DNA of 64,000 nucleotides from Hymenobacter rubidus (GTDB taxonomy: Bacteria > Bacteroidota > Bacteroidia > Cytophagales > Hymenobacteraceae): NCBI RefSeq assembly GCF_016734815.1, contig NZ_JAERQF010000001.1, forward strand, positions 186,001 to 250,000, given 5' to 3'. Under the pieces are notes generated by a model. It searched no databases. It worked only from the letters and a program-made list of their open reading frames with translations, and had not been told where the DNA came from. Shown here piece after piece: positions 41,517 through 50,347 of the stretch (position 1 is its first letter; each line of letters opens with the position of its first letter). A program made the translations under genes and the position numbers.

Positions 41517-43322
41517 TTATTTGTAGGCCATGTTTTGCACCACGTTGGGGTTGGTGTCGATGGTGGTTTGCGGGATGGGCAGCAACTCCTTGCCCGCATT
41601 TGGCTTGTATTCGGAGGCCAGGTTGGCAATGCCGGCATCGGTGATGGAGCTGCGCCAGGCCACGGCGGTGGTGCCGGTGGGCGCGGTAGCAGGCGAAGGC
41701 TTATAGAACGAGCGGGCCCACTGCACCACGCCATTCACCACGCGGTAGTAGGCGGTGGCGGGATAGCCGGCGTAGCGGCCCGTACCGGCTTTTAGGGCCG
41801 CCAGGTTGGCGCGGGCTTCGGTCAGCTTCTGGTTCAGCAGGTTCCAGCGGATGAGGTCGTATTTGCGGATGCCCTCGCCGCCCAGCTCCAGGTACCGCTC
41901 GTTGGCAATGGTGTTGAAGAAGTCGGCCTTGGTGGCGGTGCCGGCGGCCGGCAGGCGGGCCAGGGTGGTGTTGCCGCCATAGCCGCGGTTGCGCACCTCC
42001 TGCACAGCGGCAATGCCGGCGGCAGTAGGGCCATTCAGCTCGTTGTCGGCTTCGGCAAACATCAGCAGCACGTCGGCAAAGCGCAGGATGGGCCAGTTGT
42101 ATTGCAGGTAGTTGTTCACGCCGGGCAGAGCGGGGTTGCGCCAGTCGCGGCGGAACTTGCCGTCCGTCATGCCGCCGCCTGCAGTGGTCAGGGGCGCCAG
42201 GGGCGTAGCTTTTTGCAGGTTGTTGCTCTCAACTGTATAGGCAGCCAAGGTAATGTCGCGGCGCACGTCGGTCGAGTCGAAGGCGTAGAAATAGGTCGGC
42301 ACCGCGCCAATGGAGCCGGCGGTAGTGCCGTAGGTGGTCGACCCGTTCAGCTTGGGCCCGTTGTAGTAGCCCAGCTTGCTGTCCGAAACGGCGCTTGAGC
42401 CGGCCATGGCCACTTCAAAAATAATTTCGTGGTAGGTATCAAACCGCAGTTCGTTGATGCTGCGCCACAGGTCCGAAAAGCTGGGGTTGAGGGTGTGCTC
42501 GCCGCGCTTGGCCATGATGTCGGAACATTCCTGCCGGGCCATGGTGTAGAAGGTGGCGTAATCGCCGGGGCGCTCCATCAAGCCGGTGCTGGCATTGGAG
42601 CGGTAGCCGCCGCGGTACAGGGCCATGCGGGCGCGCAGTCCCTTCACAGCCGCTTTGGTGAGGCGCTCGCTGGCGGCACCCGCGCCGGTGCGCCAGGGCA
42701 CCAGTTTTTCGGCCACCAGCAGGTCGGCCAGCAGTTTGTCGTAGGTGGCGTTGCGGTCGGCGTTGGGCATGTTCAGGCTCGCATTATCCACCGACGGAAT
42801 CATCGGGACCGGCACATCGCCCCAGTTCCGAATCAGTTCGAAGTAGTACTGGGCCCGCAGCGTCAGGGCCTCGCCGTAGAGGCGGTGCAGCGCTGCCGTA
42901 TCGGCCGATGTGCCCTTGCTGTATTGGCTCATCAGCGGAATGTACTTGATGCAGATGTTGGAGCGCTCCACGCCCTGGTAGAGCGTGTTGAAGGGGTTGC
43001 GCACCTCCGCATTCACGGGCAGGGCCGTGTAGCGGGCAATGCTGAGGCGGGCACCGTCGGCCACGTTCAGCGGGCTGGCCTGCATCTCGTCGGTGTCGTA
43101 GGGATAGTACAGGTTGAGGCGGGTGCCGTACGAGGTATCGCCCGACAGCAGGTCGTAGGCCCCAATCACGGCACCGGTGGCACCGGCCACATCTATAAAT
43201 ACGTCCTCGGCCGAATACAGCGCTTCGGGCTTCACGCTCAGGTAGTCTTTGCAGGCGGAGAGAGCAGCTATGCCCGCCAACAAAACGGCCACAGCGGTCG
43301 AATGGCGAAAAATCGGTTTCAT
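41517..43322 (-). CDS. SusD/RagB family nutrient-binding lipoprotein
   Basis: A 601-residue lipoprotein, lipobox LSAC with C24, followed by KDYLSVKPEALYSAEDVF, the standard SusD opening. TPR-like helices and the C-terminal ELGGEGIRKYDLIRWNLL and LLPIPQTTIDTNPNVVQN signatures are clear. It caps the SusC channel at the cell surface and binds oligosaccharides. The pectin enzymes nearby point to galacturonan as ligand. SusC is 21 bases upstream on the same strand. Confidence 0.95.
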   Translation of the reverse strand: MKPIFRHSTAVAVLLAGIAALSACKDYLSVKPEALYSAEDVFIDVAGATGAVIGAYDLLSGDTSYGTRLNLYYPYDTDEMQASPLNVADGARLSIARYTALPVNAEVRNPFNTLYQGVERSNICIKYIPLMSQYSKGTSADTAALHRLYGEALTLRAQYYFELIRNWGDVPVPMIPSVDNASLNMPNADRNATYDKLLADLLVAEKLVPWRTGAGAASERLTKAAVKGLRARMALYRGGYRSNASTGLMERPGDYATFYTMARQECSDIMAKRGEHTLNPSFSDLWRSINELRFDTYHEIIFEVAMAGSSAVSDSKLGYYNGPKLNGSTTYGTTAGSIGAVPTYFYAFDSTDVRRDITLAAYTVESNNLQKATPLAPLTTAGGGMTDGKFRRDWRNPALPGVNNYLQYNWPILRFADVLLMFAEADNELNGPTAAGIAAVQEVRNRGYGGNTTLARLPAAGTATKADFFNTIANERYLELGGEGIRKYDLIRWNLLNQKLTEARANLAALKAGTGRYAGYPATAYYRVVNGVVQWARSFYKPSPATAPTGTTAVAWRSSITDAGIANLASEYKPNAGKELLPIPQTTIDTNPNVVQNMAYK

Positions 43323-43343
43323 ATATCGCAGAAAATTAAAGCC

Positions 43344-46300
43344 TTACAAAGAAAGATTAACCCCAAACAGCAAGAGGCGGCTGCGCGGGTAGCCGCCGTA
43401 GTCGACGCCCGGCGTGAGCGGCGACGAGCGGCGGGTGTTCGTCTCCGGGTCGTAGCCCGTGTATTTGGTGAAGGTGTAGAGGTTGTTGGCCGTCACGTAG
43501 AACCGGGCCTGCGTGAGTTTTACCTTCGCAATCAGCGCTTTGGGCAGCGAGTAACCGATGGTCACGTTGTTGACGCGCAGAAACGAGCCGTTTTCCACGG
43601 CCCACGAATGCAGGAAGAACGTGCGCGTGGGCTGCCAGATGGTGGCGTTCTGGTTCACTTGCCGCGATGTCTCCAAGTCGGTGATGGCGTTGCCGTTGGC
43701 GTCGATGGTGCGGTAGCGGTTGTTCATCGTGGCCAGCAGGTTGGAGTAAGGGTTCACCGCCGAGGTGTACTCTATCTTGTTGGCGTTGTAGATGTCGTTG
43801 CCCAGCACGAAATTGAGGAAGATACTGGCGTCGAACCCTTTGTAAGAAAATTGCTGGTTGAGGCCGCCCGTGAGCTTGGGGTTGGCATTGCCAATAACGG
43901 TGCGGTCGTTGGAGTCCACCACGCCGTTGCCGTCCACGTCTTTCAGCTTGATGATGCCGGGTGCCACGGGCTGGCCCTGCACGGTGGCGTCCGACGGACG
44001 GTCCGATTTCAGCACCCAGGCTTTTTTCGCGGCGTCGTAACCCGAAAAGTCATCCGCGGTGTAAAAGCCGTCAGTTATGTAGCCGTACATCAGGCCCACC
44101 GGGTCGCCCACGCGGGCCAGGTAATCCTGCGTGATGGTGGTGCTGGCCCAGCCCGAACTGAGACCGGCAATGCTGGCAATGGGCCCGAGGCTTTCGATGC
44201 GGCCCCGGTTGACCGATGAGTTGGCGCTGGCCGTCCAGGTAAAGTCGGGCGTCCGGACCACGGCACCGCTCAGCTGCAGCTCAAAGCCCTGGTTCGAGGT
44301 TTCGCCCACGTTTTGCAGCTGCGAGGTATAGCCCGAGGTGGGCGTAATCGGCACGTCCACGAGCAGGTCGCGGGTCGAGTTCTTGTACACATCGGCCGTG
44401 AACTGCACGCGGTTGTTGAACAGGCTCAAGTCGATGCCCGCGTTGCGCGACACCGTGGTTTCCCACTTCAGGTAGGGATTGGCCAGCGTGGTAGCCACCG
44501 TGCCCAGCGTGATGGCCTTGAGCAAGCCGTACTGCCCGCCACCGGCCTGGAAATACTGGTCGAACAGGAAGTCGTTGATGCGGTTGTTGCCGGCCAGGCC
44601 GTAGCTCAGGCGCAGCTTCAGGTCCGACACGGCGGCCAGGGGCAGCATGAAGGCTTCCTTCGACAAGCGCCACGCTACCGAGGCCGCCGGGAAATACGCC
44701 ACGTTGCGGCTTTGGGCGAATTTCGACGAGCCATCGGCCCGCACCGTGCCCGTGAAGAGGTACTTCTCGTCAAACGAATAAGTGACGCGGCCGAAACCCG
44801 ACAACAGGTGCGCTTCCGCGTTGCTGGAAGTGGGGTTGGGCTGCCGGGCCGTGGAGTTGGGCAGCACGCCTTGGTTGATGTTGGCCAGGGCCCGCTCGGC
44901 CGTGATGCTCTGCGGCAGGAAATAGGTTTGCGCGTTGAGGGCACTTGCCCGCTGCTGGTAAATTTCTTCGCCCACCAACGCATCGACTGCGTGCCGCCCG
45001 CTTTTAAAAGCGTAGGTCAGCACGTTGGAGTTATTAATAATGACCTGCTGGCTGGTGCCAATGCTGACGAACGGTAGATTCTGGTACGGCCCCGACGGTG
45101 CCAGAATGGCCGGCGAATAGCGCCCCGAGAAGCTTTCCTGGCGAATGTCCGAGATGTCAAAACCCACCGTCGAGCGAAATGCCAGGTCTTTGGTGAAGTT
45201 GAAGGAGGCGTTGGCGCCCAGGTTCAGGTTGCGCAGCTTGTCGCGGCGGTAGTCGTTTTCGATGGCAATGACCGGGTTCACCAGGTTCGACTGGCTGAAG
45301 AACGTGGGGTCGAACACGCCGGGGTCGAGGGCGCCGGGCAGGGCCACGGCCAGCGGCAGAAACTGGTCCACATTGCGCAGGCGCACCGCCGAGTTGGTGT
45401 TGTTGGTCGTCACGCCCTGGCCCAGCGAAGTCTGGTCGTTGTAGCGCACATTGCCCCCGAAGCGAAACTTGTCCGATACCGTGTTATCGAAGCGGAAGTT
45501 CAGCAGGTTACGGGAATAGTCAGACCCCAGCTGAATGCCTTTTTCGTCGTTGCGGGTAAGACTCAGCGAGTACGTGGAGTTTTTGCTGCCGCCGGCCAGC
45601 GACAGGTTGTGCGTCTGCTGGTAGGCATCGCGGCCAAACACCTGCTCCTGCCAATCCAGAAATGGCTGGTTACGGGCCTGGTTCAGCGTATCGCTGGTGA
45701 AGTTGCGGCTGCCAAAAAACGCCTTAAAGGCCGGCAGCGTGTTCGTGTTCACGGCCCGCTCGTACTGGTAATCCACAAAGTCGGCCGGCTTCATCAGGTC
45801 GAGCTTTTTGCTGAGCTGCCGCACCCCGGCATAGCCGCTATAGGTAATCACCGTTTTGCCTTCGCGGCCGGTTTTAGTAGTGATAATCACCACGCCGTTG
45901 GCGCCGCGCGCGCCGTAAATGGCCGTAGCCGCGGCATCCTTCAGCACATCGACCGAAGCAATGTCCTGCGGTGCAATCACGGTCAACGCATTCTCAATCT
46001 GCACCCCATCCACCACGTACAGCGGCGAGTTATCCTGCGTCACCGACCCGCCGCCCCGGATGCGAATCTGCACGTTCGAGTTGCCAGGTGCGCCCTCGGC
46101 GCTGGTCACCTGCACGCCCGCCAGACGGCCCGAAAGGGCTTCGGCCGCAGAGTTGACGGGAACGTCCTTGATTTGCTGGGCGCTCACCGACGAAACCGAA
46201 CCCGTTACGTCGCGGCGCTGCACGGTTTGGTAGCCAATCACCACTACGTCCTCCAGCTGCTTGCTGTCGGAAGCCAACGACACGTTGATGGTAGACTGGC

Positions 46301-46565
46301 CGCCCACTTTCACGGCCTGCGACACGTAGCCCACGTAGCTGAAGCGCAACGTGGCGTTGTCGCTGCCGGCCGGCAGCGTGATGCTGTAGTCGCCGTTGGG
46401 GCCGGTCGAGGCGCCGTTGGTGGTGCCCTCCACCAGCACCGTTACGCCGGGCAAGGCTTCTCCTTCTTTCGATTTGACAATTCCCTGCACTTGCCGGCTC
46501 TGGGCCAGCGCCAGTCCCACGCTCCCGAAAAACAGGAACAAGAGAAAAAGTAAACGTTTTTGCAT
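43344..46565 (-). CDS. SusC/RagA family TonB-dependent transporter
   Basis: A 1073-residue outer-membrane channel. After the signal peptide (ending ALAQ) comes a carboxypeptidase-D-like domain (VQGIVKSKEGEALPGVTVLVEGT...), the linker LEDVVVIGYQTVQRRDVTGSV, the plug (IRIRGGGSVTQDNSPLYVVDGVQIE, DVLKDAAATAIYGARGANGVVIITTK) and a barrel to RLLLFGVNLSL. No N-terminal STN signalling domain is seen. ATG 46565 gives the canonical signal peptide; the upstream open frame is not used. It takes up oligosaccharides with the SusD partner, powered by TonB. Confidence 0.96.
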   Translation of the reverse strand: MQKRLLFLLFLFFGSVGLALAQSRQVQGIVKSKEGEALPGVTVLVEGTTNGASTGPNGDYSITLPAGSDNATLRFSYVGYVSQAVKVGGQSTINVSLASDSKQLEDVVVIGYQTVQRRDVTGSVSSVSAQQIKDVPVNSAAEALSGRLAGVQVTSAEGAPGNSNVQIRIRGGGSVTQDNSPLYVVDGVQIENALTVIAPQDIASVDVLKDAAATAIYGARGANGVVIITTKTGREGKTVITYSGYAGVRQLSKKLDLMKPADFVDYQYERAVNTNTLPAFKAFFGSRNFTSDTLNQARNQPFLDWQEQVFGRDAYQQTHNLSLAGGSKNSTYSLSLTRNDEKGIQLGSDYSRNLLNFRFDNTVSDKFRFGGNVRYNDQTSLGQGVTTNNTNSAVRLRNVDQFLPLAVALPGALDPGVFDPTFFSQSNLVNPVIAIENDYRRDKLRNLNLGANASFNFTKDLAFRSTVGFDISDIRQESFSGRYSPAILAPSGPYQNLPFVSIGTSQQVIINNSNVLTYAFKSGRHAVDALVGEEIYQQRASALNAQTYFLPQSITAERALANINQGVLPNSTARQPNPTSSNAEAHLLSGFGRVTYSFDEKYLFTGTVRADGSSKFAQSRNVAYFPAASVAWRLSKEAFMLPLAAVSDLKLRLSYGLAGNNRINDFLFDQYFQAGGGQYGLLKAITLGTVATTLANPYLKWETTVSRNAGIDLSLFNNRVQFTADVYKNSTRDLLVDVPITPTSGYTSQLQNVGETSNQGFELQLSGAVVRTPDFTWTASANSSVNRGRIESLGPIASIAGLSSGWASTTITQDYLARVGDPVGLMYGYITDGFYTADDFSGYDAAKKAWVLKSDRPSDATVQGQPVAPGIIKLKDVDGNGVVDSNDRTVIGNANPKLTGGLNQQFSYKGFDASIFLNFVLGNDIYNANKIEYTSAVNPYSNLLATMNNRYRTIDANGNAITDLETSRQVNQNATIWQPTRTFFLHSWAVENGSFLRVNNVTIGYSLPKALIAKVKLTQARFYVTANNLYTFTKYTGYDPETNTRRSSPLTPGVDYGGYPRSRLLLFGVNLSL

Positions 46566-46727
46566 ACAAAAAAGGGAAGTAGGTGGGTTTAAAAGACAGA
46601 AAAAACAACAAAAGCAGCCTTGTACCAACCAGATGGCAGGCGTCATGCCCTCATCTCGCCGGCCTATCGCAGGCGCACACCCGGTTTTACCAACCAAGCG
46701 CCACCATGTCTCAGTGAATATACTTCA

Positions 46728-46757
46728 CAAAGAGCTGACTGATTTCAAAGAGCTGAC
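46728..46757. repeat. Direct repeat CAAAGAGCTGAC upstream of susC
   Basis: Two exact 12-base copies 18 bases apart start to start, 163-192 bases from the susC start. Such tandem sites suit a dimeric or oligomeric regulator; on the coding strand they read GTCAGCTCTTTG. Confidence 0.55.
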
Positions 46758-47106
46758 AAAAAGCCACAAATTGTAGGTAAGTACTTACTCATAAGTATTC
46801 CGGTCGTTTAAAGGTGACAGTCATAGGCCGACATAACCAAGCCCCCTATAGTATTTCTTTGTGCAATCGTTGCCGGGAACGTTGCCGGGTTAGAAAATCT
46901 CATTAAATCATGCGGCCTGCTTAGCGTCACTAACCTCAGCAGTATCAACTGCCTGCCCGTATGCTTCTTCGCTTTGTAAACAAAGCCAATATACTTATGA
47001 CCATACCTTTAACAAAGCACATCTCATATTACATCAATCTTTGCAGCAAAACACTGTCCTGCGTCCTTGCTATTAGACAAGACCATTAACATGCCGGCTG
47101 GGCATA

Positions 47107-47143
47107 GAAAAGCCCCGCTCTTCTTGCGACGAGCGGGGCTTTT
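47107..47143. terminator. Intrinsic terminator after hpf
   Basis: AAAAGCCCCGCTC and GAGCGGGGCTTTT pair; both ends are A/T-runs, so it can stop transcription from either side. Confidence 0.88.
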
Positions 47144-47180
47144 CTGCTGTTCTGGGCCAAGTTAAAGCCTGGACCACAGG

Positions 47181-47480
47181 CTAGTGCGCCATGGCCTTTT
47201 CTTTGTGCTTCGTGATTTGGCGCCGCAGGTTTTCGGCAGCGGCATCAGCCGCCGCCTCAAAAGAAGCGGCATCTTCCTGGCTAAACAAGATGTTGCCGGG
47301 CACCAGCAGCTTTATTTCAACGGTTTTATTCTCGATGCCGTCCTTGTTGTTTAGGCGGAGAATCACCTCACCCTCGGTGACTTTATCATAAAAAGTTTCC
47401 AGCTTATTCAAACGTTGCTGAACAAAATCAAGCAGTTTCTTATCGGCGTCGAAATGCACCGAATGCATCTGTACTTTCAT
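47181..47480 (-). CDS. hpf: Ribosome hibernation promoting factor (short HPF/RaiA)
   Basis: A 99-residue S30AE-family protein: MKVQMHSVHFDADKKLLDFVQQRLNKLETFYDKV and EVILRLNNKDG match the fold, and VEIKLLVPGNILFSQEDAASFEAAADAA its second half. The C-terminal dimerisation domain of long HPF is missing. It binds the decoding centre of idle ribosomes in stationary phase. Downstream of xerC in the order rpsU-xerC-hpf, which is frequent in Bacteroidota. Confidence 0.93.
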   Translation of the reverse strand: MKVQMHSVHFDADKKLLDFVQQRLNKLETFYDKVTEGEVILRLNNKDGIENKTVEIKLLVPGNILFSQEDAASFEAAADAAAENLRRQITKHKEKAMAH

Positions 47481-47517
47481 AAAGCGGGTGATTAAGAGGT
47501 AAAAAGGAAAACAAAAC

Positions 47518-48396
47518 TCAGGCCCGCGGATGGGCCTGTTCGAATACGGATTTCAGGCGGTCGACGGACAAGTGGGTGTACACCTGCGTGGCGGCCAGGC
47601 TGGCATGCCCCAGCAGTTCTTTGATGGAATTCAGGTCGGCCCCTTTGCCCAGCAAGTGGGTTGCAAAGGCGTGCCGCAACGCGTGGGGGTGCTGCTGCGC
47701 CCCCGAAGTCGTAATCTGGCTCAGGTAGCGTTTCACCGTGCGGTACACAAACTTCTCGTACATGGCCTCCCCTTTGTCGGTGAGCAGCAACGGGCCACCC
47801 ACTGCGCCAAACTCATGCGCCCGTTTGGCTTGGTAGCGTTCAATAACCAGCTTCAGGGTGGGGTTCAGGGGCACAATGCGCTGCTTGTTGCCCTTGCCGG
47901 TTACGCGTACTGTGCCCGCCGCCAGGCCCACGTCGGCGGCGTGGATGCCAATGAGTTCAGAGAGGCGGATGCCCGTGCCGTAGAGTATTTCCAAAACAAG
48001 TTGGTCGCGCTGCCCGGAAAAGTCTTCCCCAAACTCAAAGGAATTCAGCAACCCATTCAGCGCCTCCTCAGGCACAAATTCGGGCAGTTTCTTGGCCATC
48101 TTGGGAGCCTTGATGCGCAGCATGGGATTGGCCCCAATTGCGCCGGTGCGCAGCAGAAACTTATAATAGGAGCGCAGGCACGCCACTTTGCGGTTCACTG
48201 TGCGCGGGTCCAAGTCTTCCTGCATCAGTTCTACCACCCAGCCCCGGATGAGCGGGTGCGTGGCCTGCGCAGGGTCAGCCAGTTCATACGCCGATTTCAG
48301 ATAGGCTGCAAACTGGCCCAAATCGGTCTTGTACGATACCAGCGTGTGAGGACTGTAGCGCCGCTCAAAGCGCAGGAAATCGAGAAAAGCGTCCAT
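47518..48396 (-). CDS. xerC: Tyrosine recombinase XerC
   Basis: A 292-residue recombinase with an N-terminal SAM-like core-binding domain and a catalytic domain. The active-site set is complete: R144 (GTGIRLSEL), K168 (VTGKGNKQR), H238 and R241 (HPHALRHAFATHL), H264 (LGHASL) and Tyr 273 (QVYTHLS). It resolves chromosome dimers at dif with XerD. The housekeeping location between rpsU and hpf argues against a phage integrase. Confidence 0.9.
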   Translation of the reverse strand: MDAFLDFLRFERRYSPHTLVSYKTDLGQFAAYLKSAYELADPAQATHPLIRGWVVELMQEDLDPRTVNRKVACLRSYYKFLLRTGAIGANPMLRIKAPKMAKKLPEFVPEEALNGLLNSFEFGEDFSGQRDQLVLEILYGTGIRLSELIGIHAADVGLAAGTVRVTGKGNKQRIVPLNPTLKLVIERYQAKRAHEFGAVGGPLLLTDKGEAMYEKFVYRTVKRYLSQITTSGAQQHPHALRHAFATHLLGKGADLNSIKELLGHASLAATQVYTHLSVDRLKSVFEQAHPRA

Positions 48397-48487
48397 ATCA
48401 ACAGCAAGAAAGCCCGGCGGTTGGGCCGGGCATCCAATGTAGCGTTTTTTTATTTTCTACCAACCAAACCGGCGCGGTATGGACGCG

Positions 48488-48532
48488 AAAAAACCGGCTG
48501 GCCTGCCGTAAGTGGCAAACCAACCGGTTTTT
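48488..48532 (-). terminator. Terminator after rpsU
   Basis: On the minus strand AAACCGGTTGG pairs with CCAGCCGGTTT through an inner TTGCC/GGCAG extension, and six T follow. It separates rpsU from xerC. Confidence 0.7.
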
Positions 48533-48564
48533 AGCGACGCTAAACGGTGCGTTAAAACTTCCGG

Positions 48565-48759
48565 CTATTCGTTCGGCTGGCCGTAGGTGGCCAGTTTGTA
48601 CACAGCCTTCTGCTTCATCTTGCGCTCCGTGATGCTGGGCTTTTGGAAGAAGGTGCGACGACGCAGCTCTTTGAGCACACCCGTGCGCTCAAACTTCTTT
48701 TTAAAACGCTTCAGCGCACGGTCAACCGATTCGTTGTCTTTGATTTGAATGATAATCAT
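48565..48759 (-). CDS. rpsU: Ribosomal protein bS21
   Basis: A 64-residue basic protein with the S21 pattern (IIIQIKDNESVDRALKRFKKKFERTGVLKELRRR). Its C-terminus KQKAVYKLATYGQPNE is the Bacteroidota form. S21 sits near the anti-Shine-Dalgarno end of 16S rRNA. Upstream of the ATG I see no AGGAGG; the leader instead reads CTCCCTC. A terminator follows, then xerC and hpf. Confidence 0.95.
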   Translation of the reverse strand: MIIIQIKDNESVDRALKRFKKKFERTGVLKELRRRTFFQKPSITERKMKQKAVYKLATYGQPNE

Positions 48760-48949
48760 ATCAGGGAATGAGGGAGATTTTCAGAGGAGGGCGGTGTAAA
48801 CCGGGCCGCAAAGATAATCACAGATTTGTCGGATTAAAAACGGATTCGCCGGATTTTGCCACTGAATTCTCTCAGAAACGCAGCAAGCTCCGTTCCAAGC
48901 CATTCACCCAAGCCGGCCCAACCGTTTTAATCCGGCCAATCCGGGGCTT

Positions 48950-50095
48950 TTATTTCAGCAGCGCCCGCGCAATAACCAGCTTCTGGATTTCGCTGGTTCC
49001 TTCGCCGATGGTGCAGAGTTTGGCGTCGCGGTAATATTTTTCGGCCGGGTAATCTTTGGTATAACCGTAGCCCCCAAAAATCTGGACGCCTTCGTTGGCC
49101 GTGCGCACGGCCACTTCCGAGGCGTAGAGCTTGGCCATGGCCGACTCTAAGTTCACGTTCAGGCCCCGGTCTTTCATGTCGGCCGCCCGGTAGGTAAGCA
49201 GGCTGGCGGCTTCTATTTCGGTCGCCATGTCTGCCAGCTTAAACGAGATGCCCTGGAAATTGCTGATGGGTTGGTTGAATTGGTGCCGCTCCTTGCTGTA
49301 TTGGGTAGCCGCCTCCAGCGCCCCCTGCGCAATGCCCAAACTGAGCGCCGCAATGCTGATACGACCACCGTCGAGCACCTTCAACGACTGCACAAAGCCA
49401 TCCCCCACTTTGCCGATGACGTTTTCCTTGGGGACTTTGCAATCGGTAAAAATCAGCTCCGTGGTTTCGGATGCGCGCATGCCCAGCTTGTCTTCTTTGC
49501 GGCCGGCCGCGAACCCTGGCGTGTCCCGCTCTACAATGAAGGCCGTCATACCATGAGAGTCGCCGACCTGGCCTGTGCGCACAATCACCACGGCGACATT
49601 ACCGGACTTGCCGTGCGTAATGAAATTTTTTGCGCCGTTAATACTATAATAATCACCGCTTTCGTCAAGCACGGCGGTGGTGCGCATGTTGCCGGCATCG
49701 GAGCCGGTGTTAGGTTCTGTCAGCCCCCAGGCCCCAATCCATTCGCCCGAAGCCAGTTTGGGCAGGTATTTCTGTTTTTGTTCCTCCGAGGCATGCTGCA
49801 GAATGTGCCCGGTACACAGCGAATTATGCGCTGCCATGCTCAGGCCAATGCTTCCATCGATTTTGGCCAGTTCGGCAATGGCCGTCACATACTCTACGTA
49901 GCCGAAACCCGAGCCGCCGTATTGCTGCGGTACCAATACGCCCATCAAGCCCAAATCACCGAGCTTGCGAAACACCTCAATGGGGAATTCTTGGCTTTCA
50001 TCCCATTTCATCATGTTGGGCTTGATGTGCTGGGCGCCAAAATCGCGCACCATCTGCGCAATCATGGCTTGGTTTTCGGTGGCTACAATTTCCAT
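48950..50095 (-). CDS. Acyl-CoA dehydrogenase
   Basis: A 381-residue FAD enzyme. GAWGLTEPNTGSDAGNMRTTA and FITHGKSGN contact FAD and acyl chain; the catalytic Glu is probably in the DYPAEKYYRDAK or GGYGYTKDYPAEKYYRD region near residue 345; IGEGTSEIQKLVIARALLK is the C-terminal signature. It carries out the first step of beta-oxidation or of a branched-acyl pathway. An open frame extends 32 codons upstream, but ATG 50095 gives the usual N-terminus. TACTTTCG (one mismatch) lies 81 bases upstream. Confidence 0.93.
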   Translation of the reverse strand: MEIVATENQAMIAQMVRDFGAQHIKPNMMKWDESQEFPIEVFRKLGDLGLMGVLVPQQYGGSGFGYVEYVTAIAELAKIDGSIGLSMAAHNSLCTGHILQHASEEQKQKYLPKLASGEWIGAWGLTEPNTGSDAGNMRTTAVLDESGDYYSINGAKNFITHGKSGNVAVVIVRTGQVGDSHGMTAFIVERDTPGFAAGRKEDKLGMRASETTELIFTDCKVPKENVIGKVGDGFVQSLKVLDGGRISIAALSLGIAQGALEAATQYSKERHQFNQPISNFQGISFKLADMATEIEAASLLTYRAADMKDRGLNVNLESAMAKLYASEVAVRTANEGVQIFGGYGYTKDYPAEKYYRDAKLCTIGEGTSEIQKLVIARALLK

Positions 50096-50236
50096 ATCGG
50101 AGGGTACTAGGTGGGTGGGAGTGAAGGTGAGTACGGAACAGCAATTACCACAACCGTGGAACCATGCTGGGGCCACGAAAGTACGATTCAAGGAGTTGGC
50201 AACCGGCCTCCCAATGCTTCCGGTAAGGTGACGTTG

Positions 50237-50267
50237 TTGAATGGGCGCCGTAAAAGCGTTACTTTTG
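50237..50267 (+). promoter_or_regulatory. Complete promoter for the polysaccharide export genes
   Basis: TTG at 50237-50239, a 20-base spacer and TACTTTTG at 50260-50267. It lies 80 bases ahead of the Wza-like gene. Confidence 0.82.
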
Positions 50268-50347
50268 AGGCTTTTTGGGGAAAGTCTGACGGCCGACTTT
50301 CAAAAAGAACCCAAATATTTTTGTTGATTCTCATTTAACTGGCCTTC

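Larger units (their letters stand above)
46566..47180. other. 615-bp intergenic region upstream of susC
   Basis: AT-richer than the genes. It contains the direct repeat CAAAGAGCTGAC (46728-46739 and 46746-46757), an imperfect palindrome near 46780-46799 (AAGTACTTACTCATAAGTATT type) and the hpf terminator. No regulator gene, consensus promoter or open frame of merit was found. Probably the control region of the pectin locus. Confidence 0.6.

Noticed and set aside
42429..44219. 596-codon open frame opposite SusC and SusD
   Set aside because: It spans the boundary of two real genes and has no recognisable features.
47518..48396. Phage or island integrase
   Set aside because: A tyrosine recombinase lying between rpsU and hpf is the housekeeping XerC; no att repeats or mobile genes are near.
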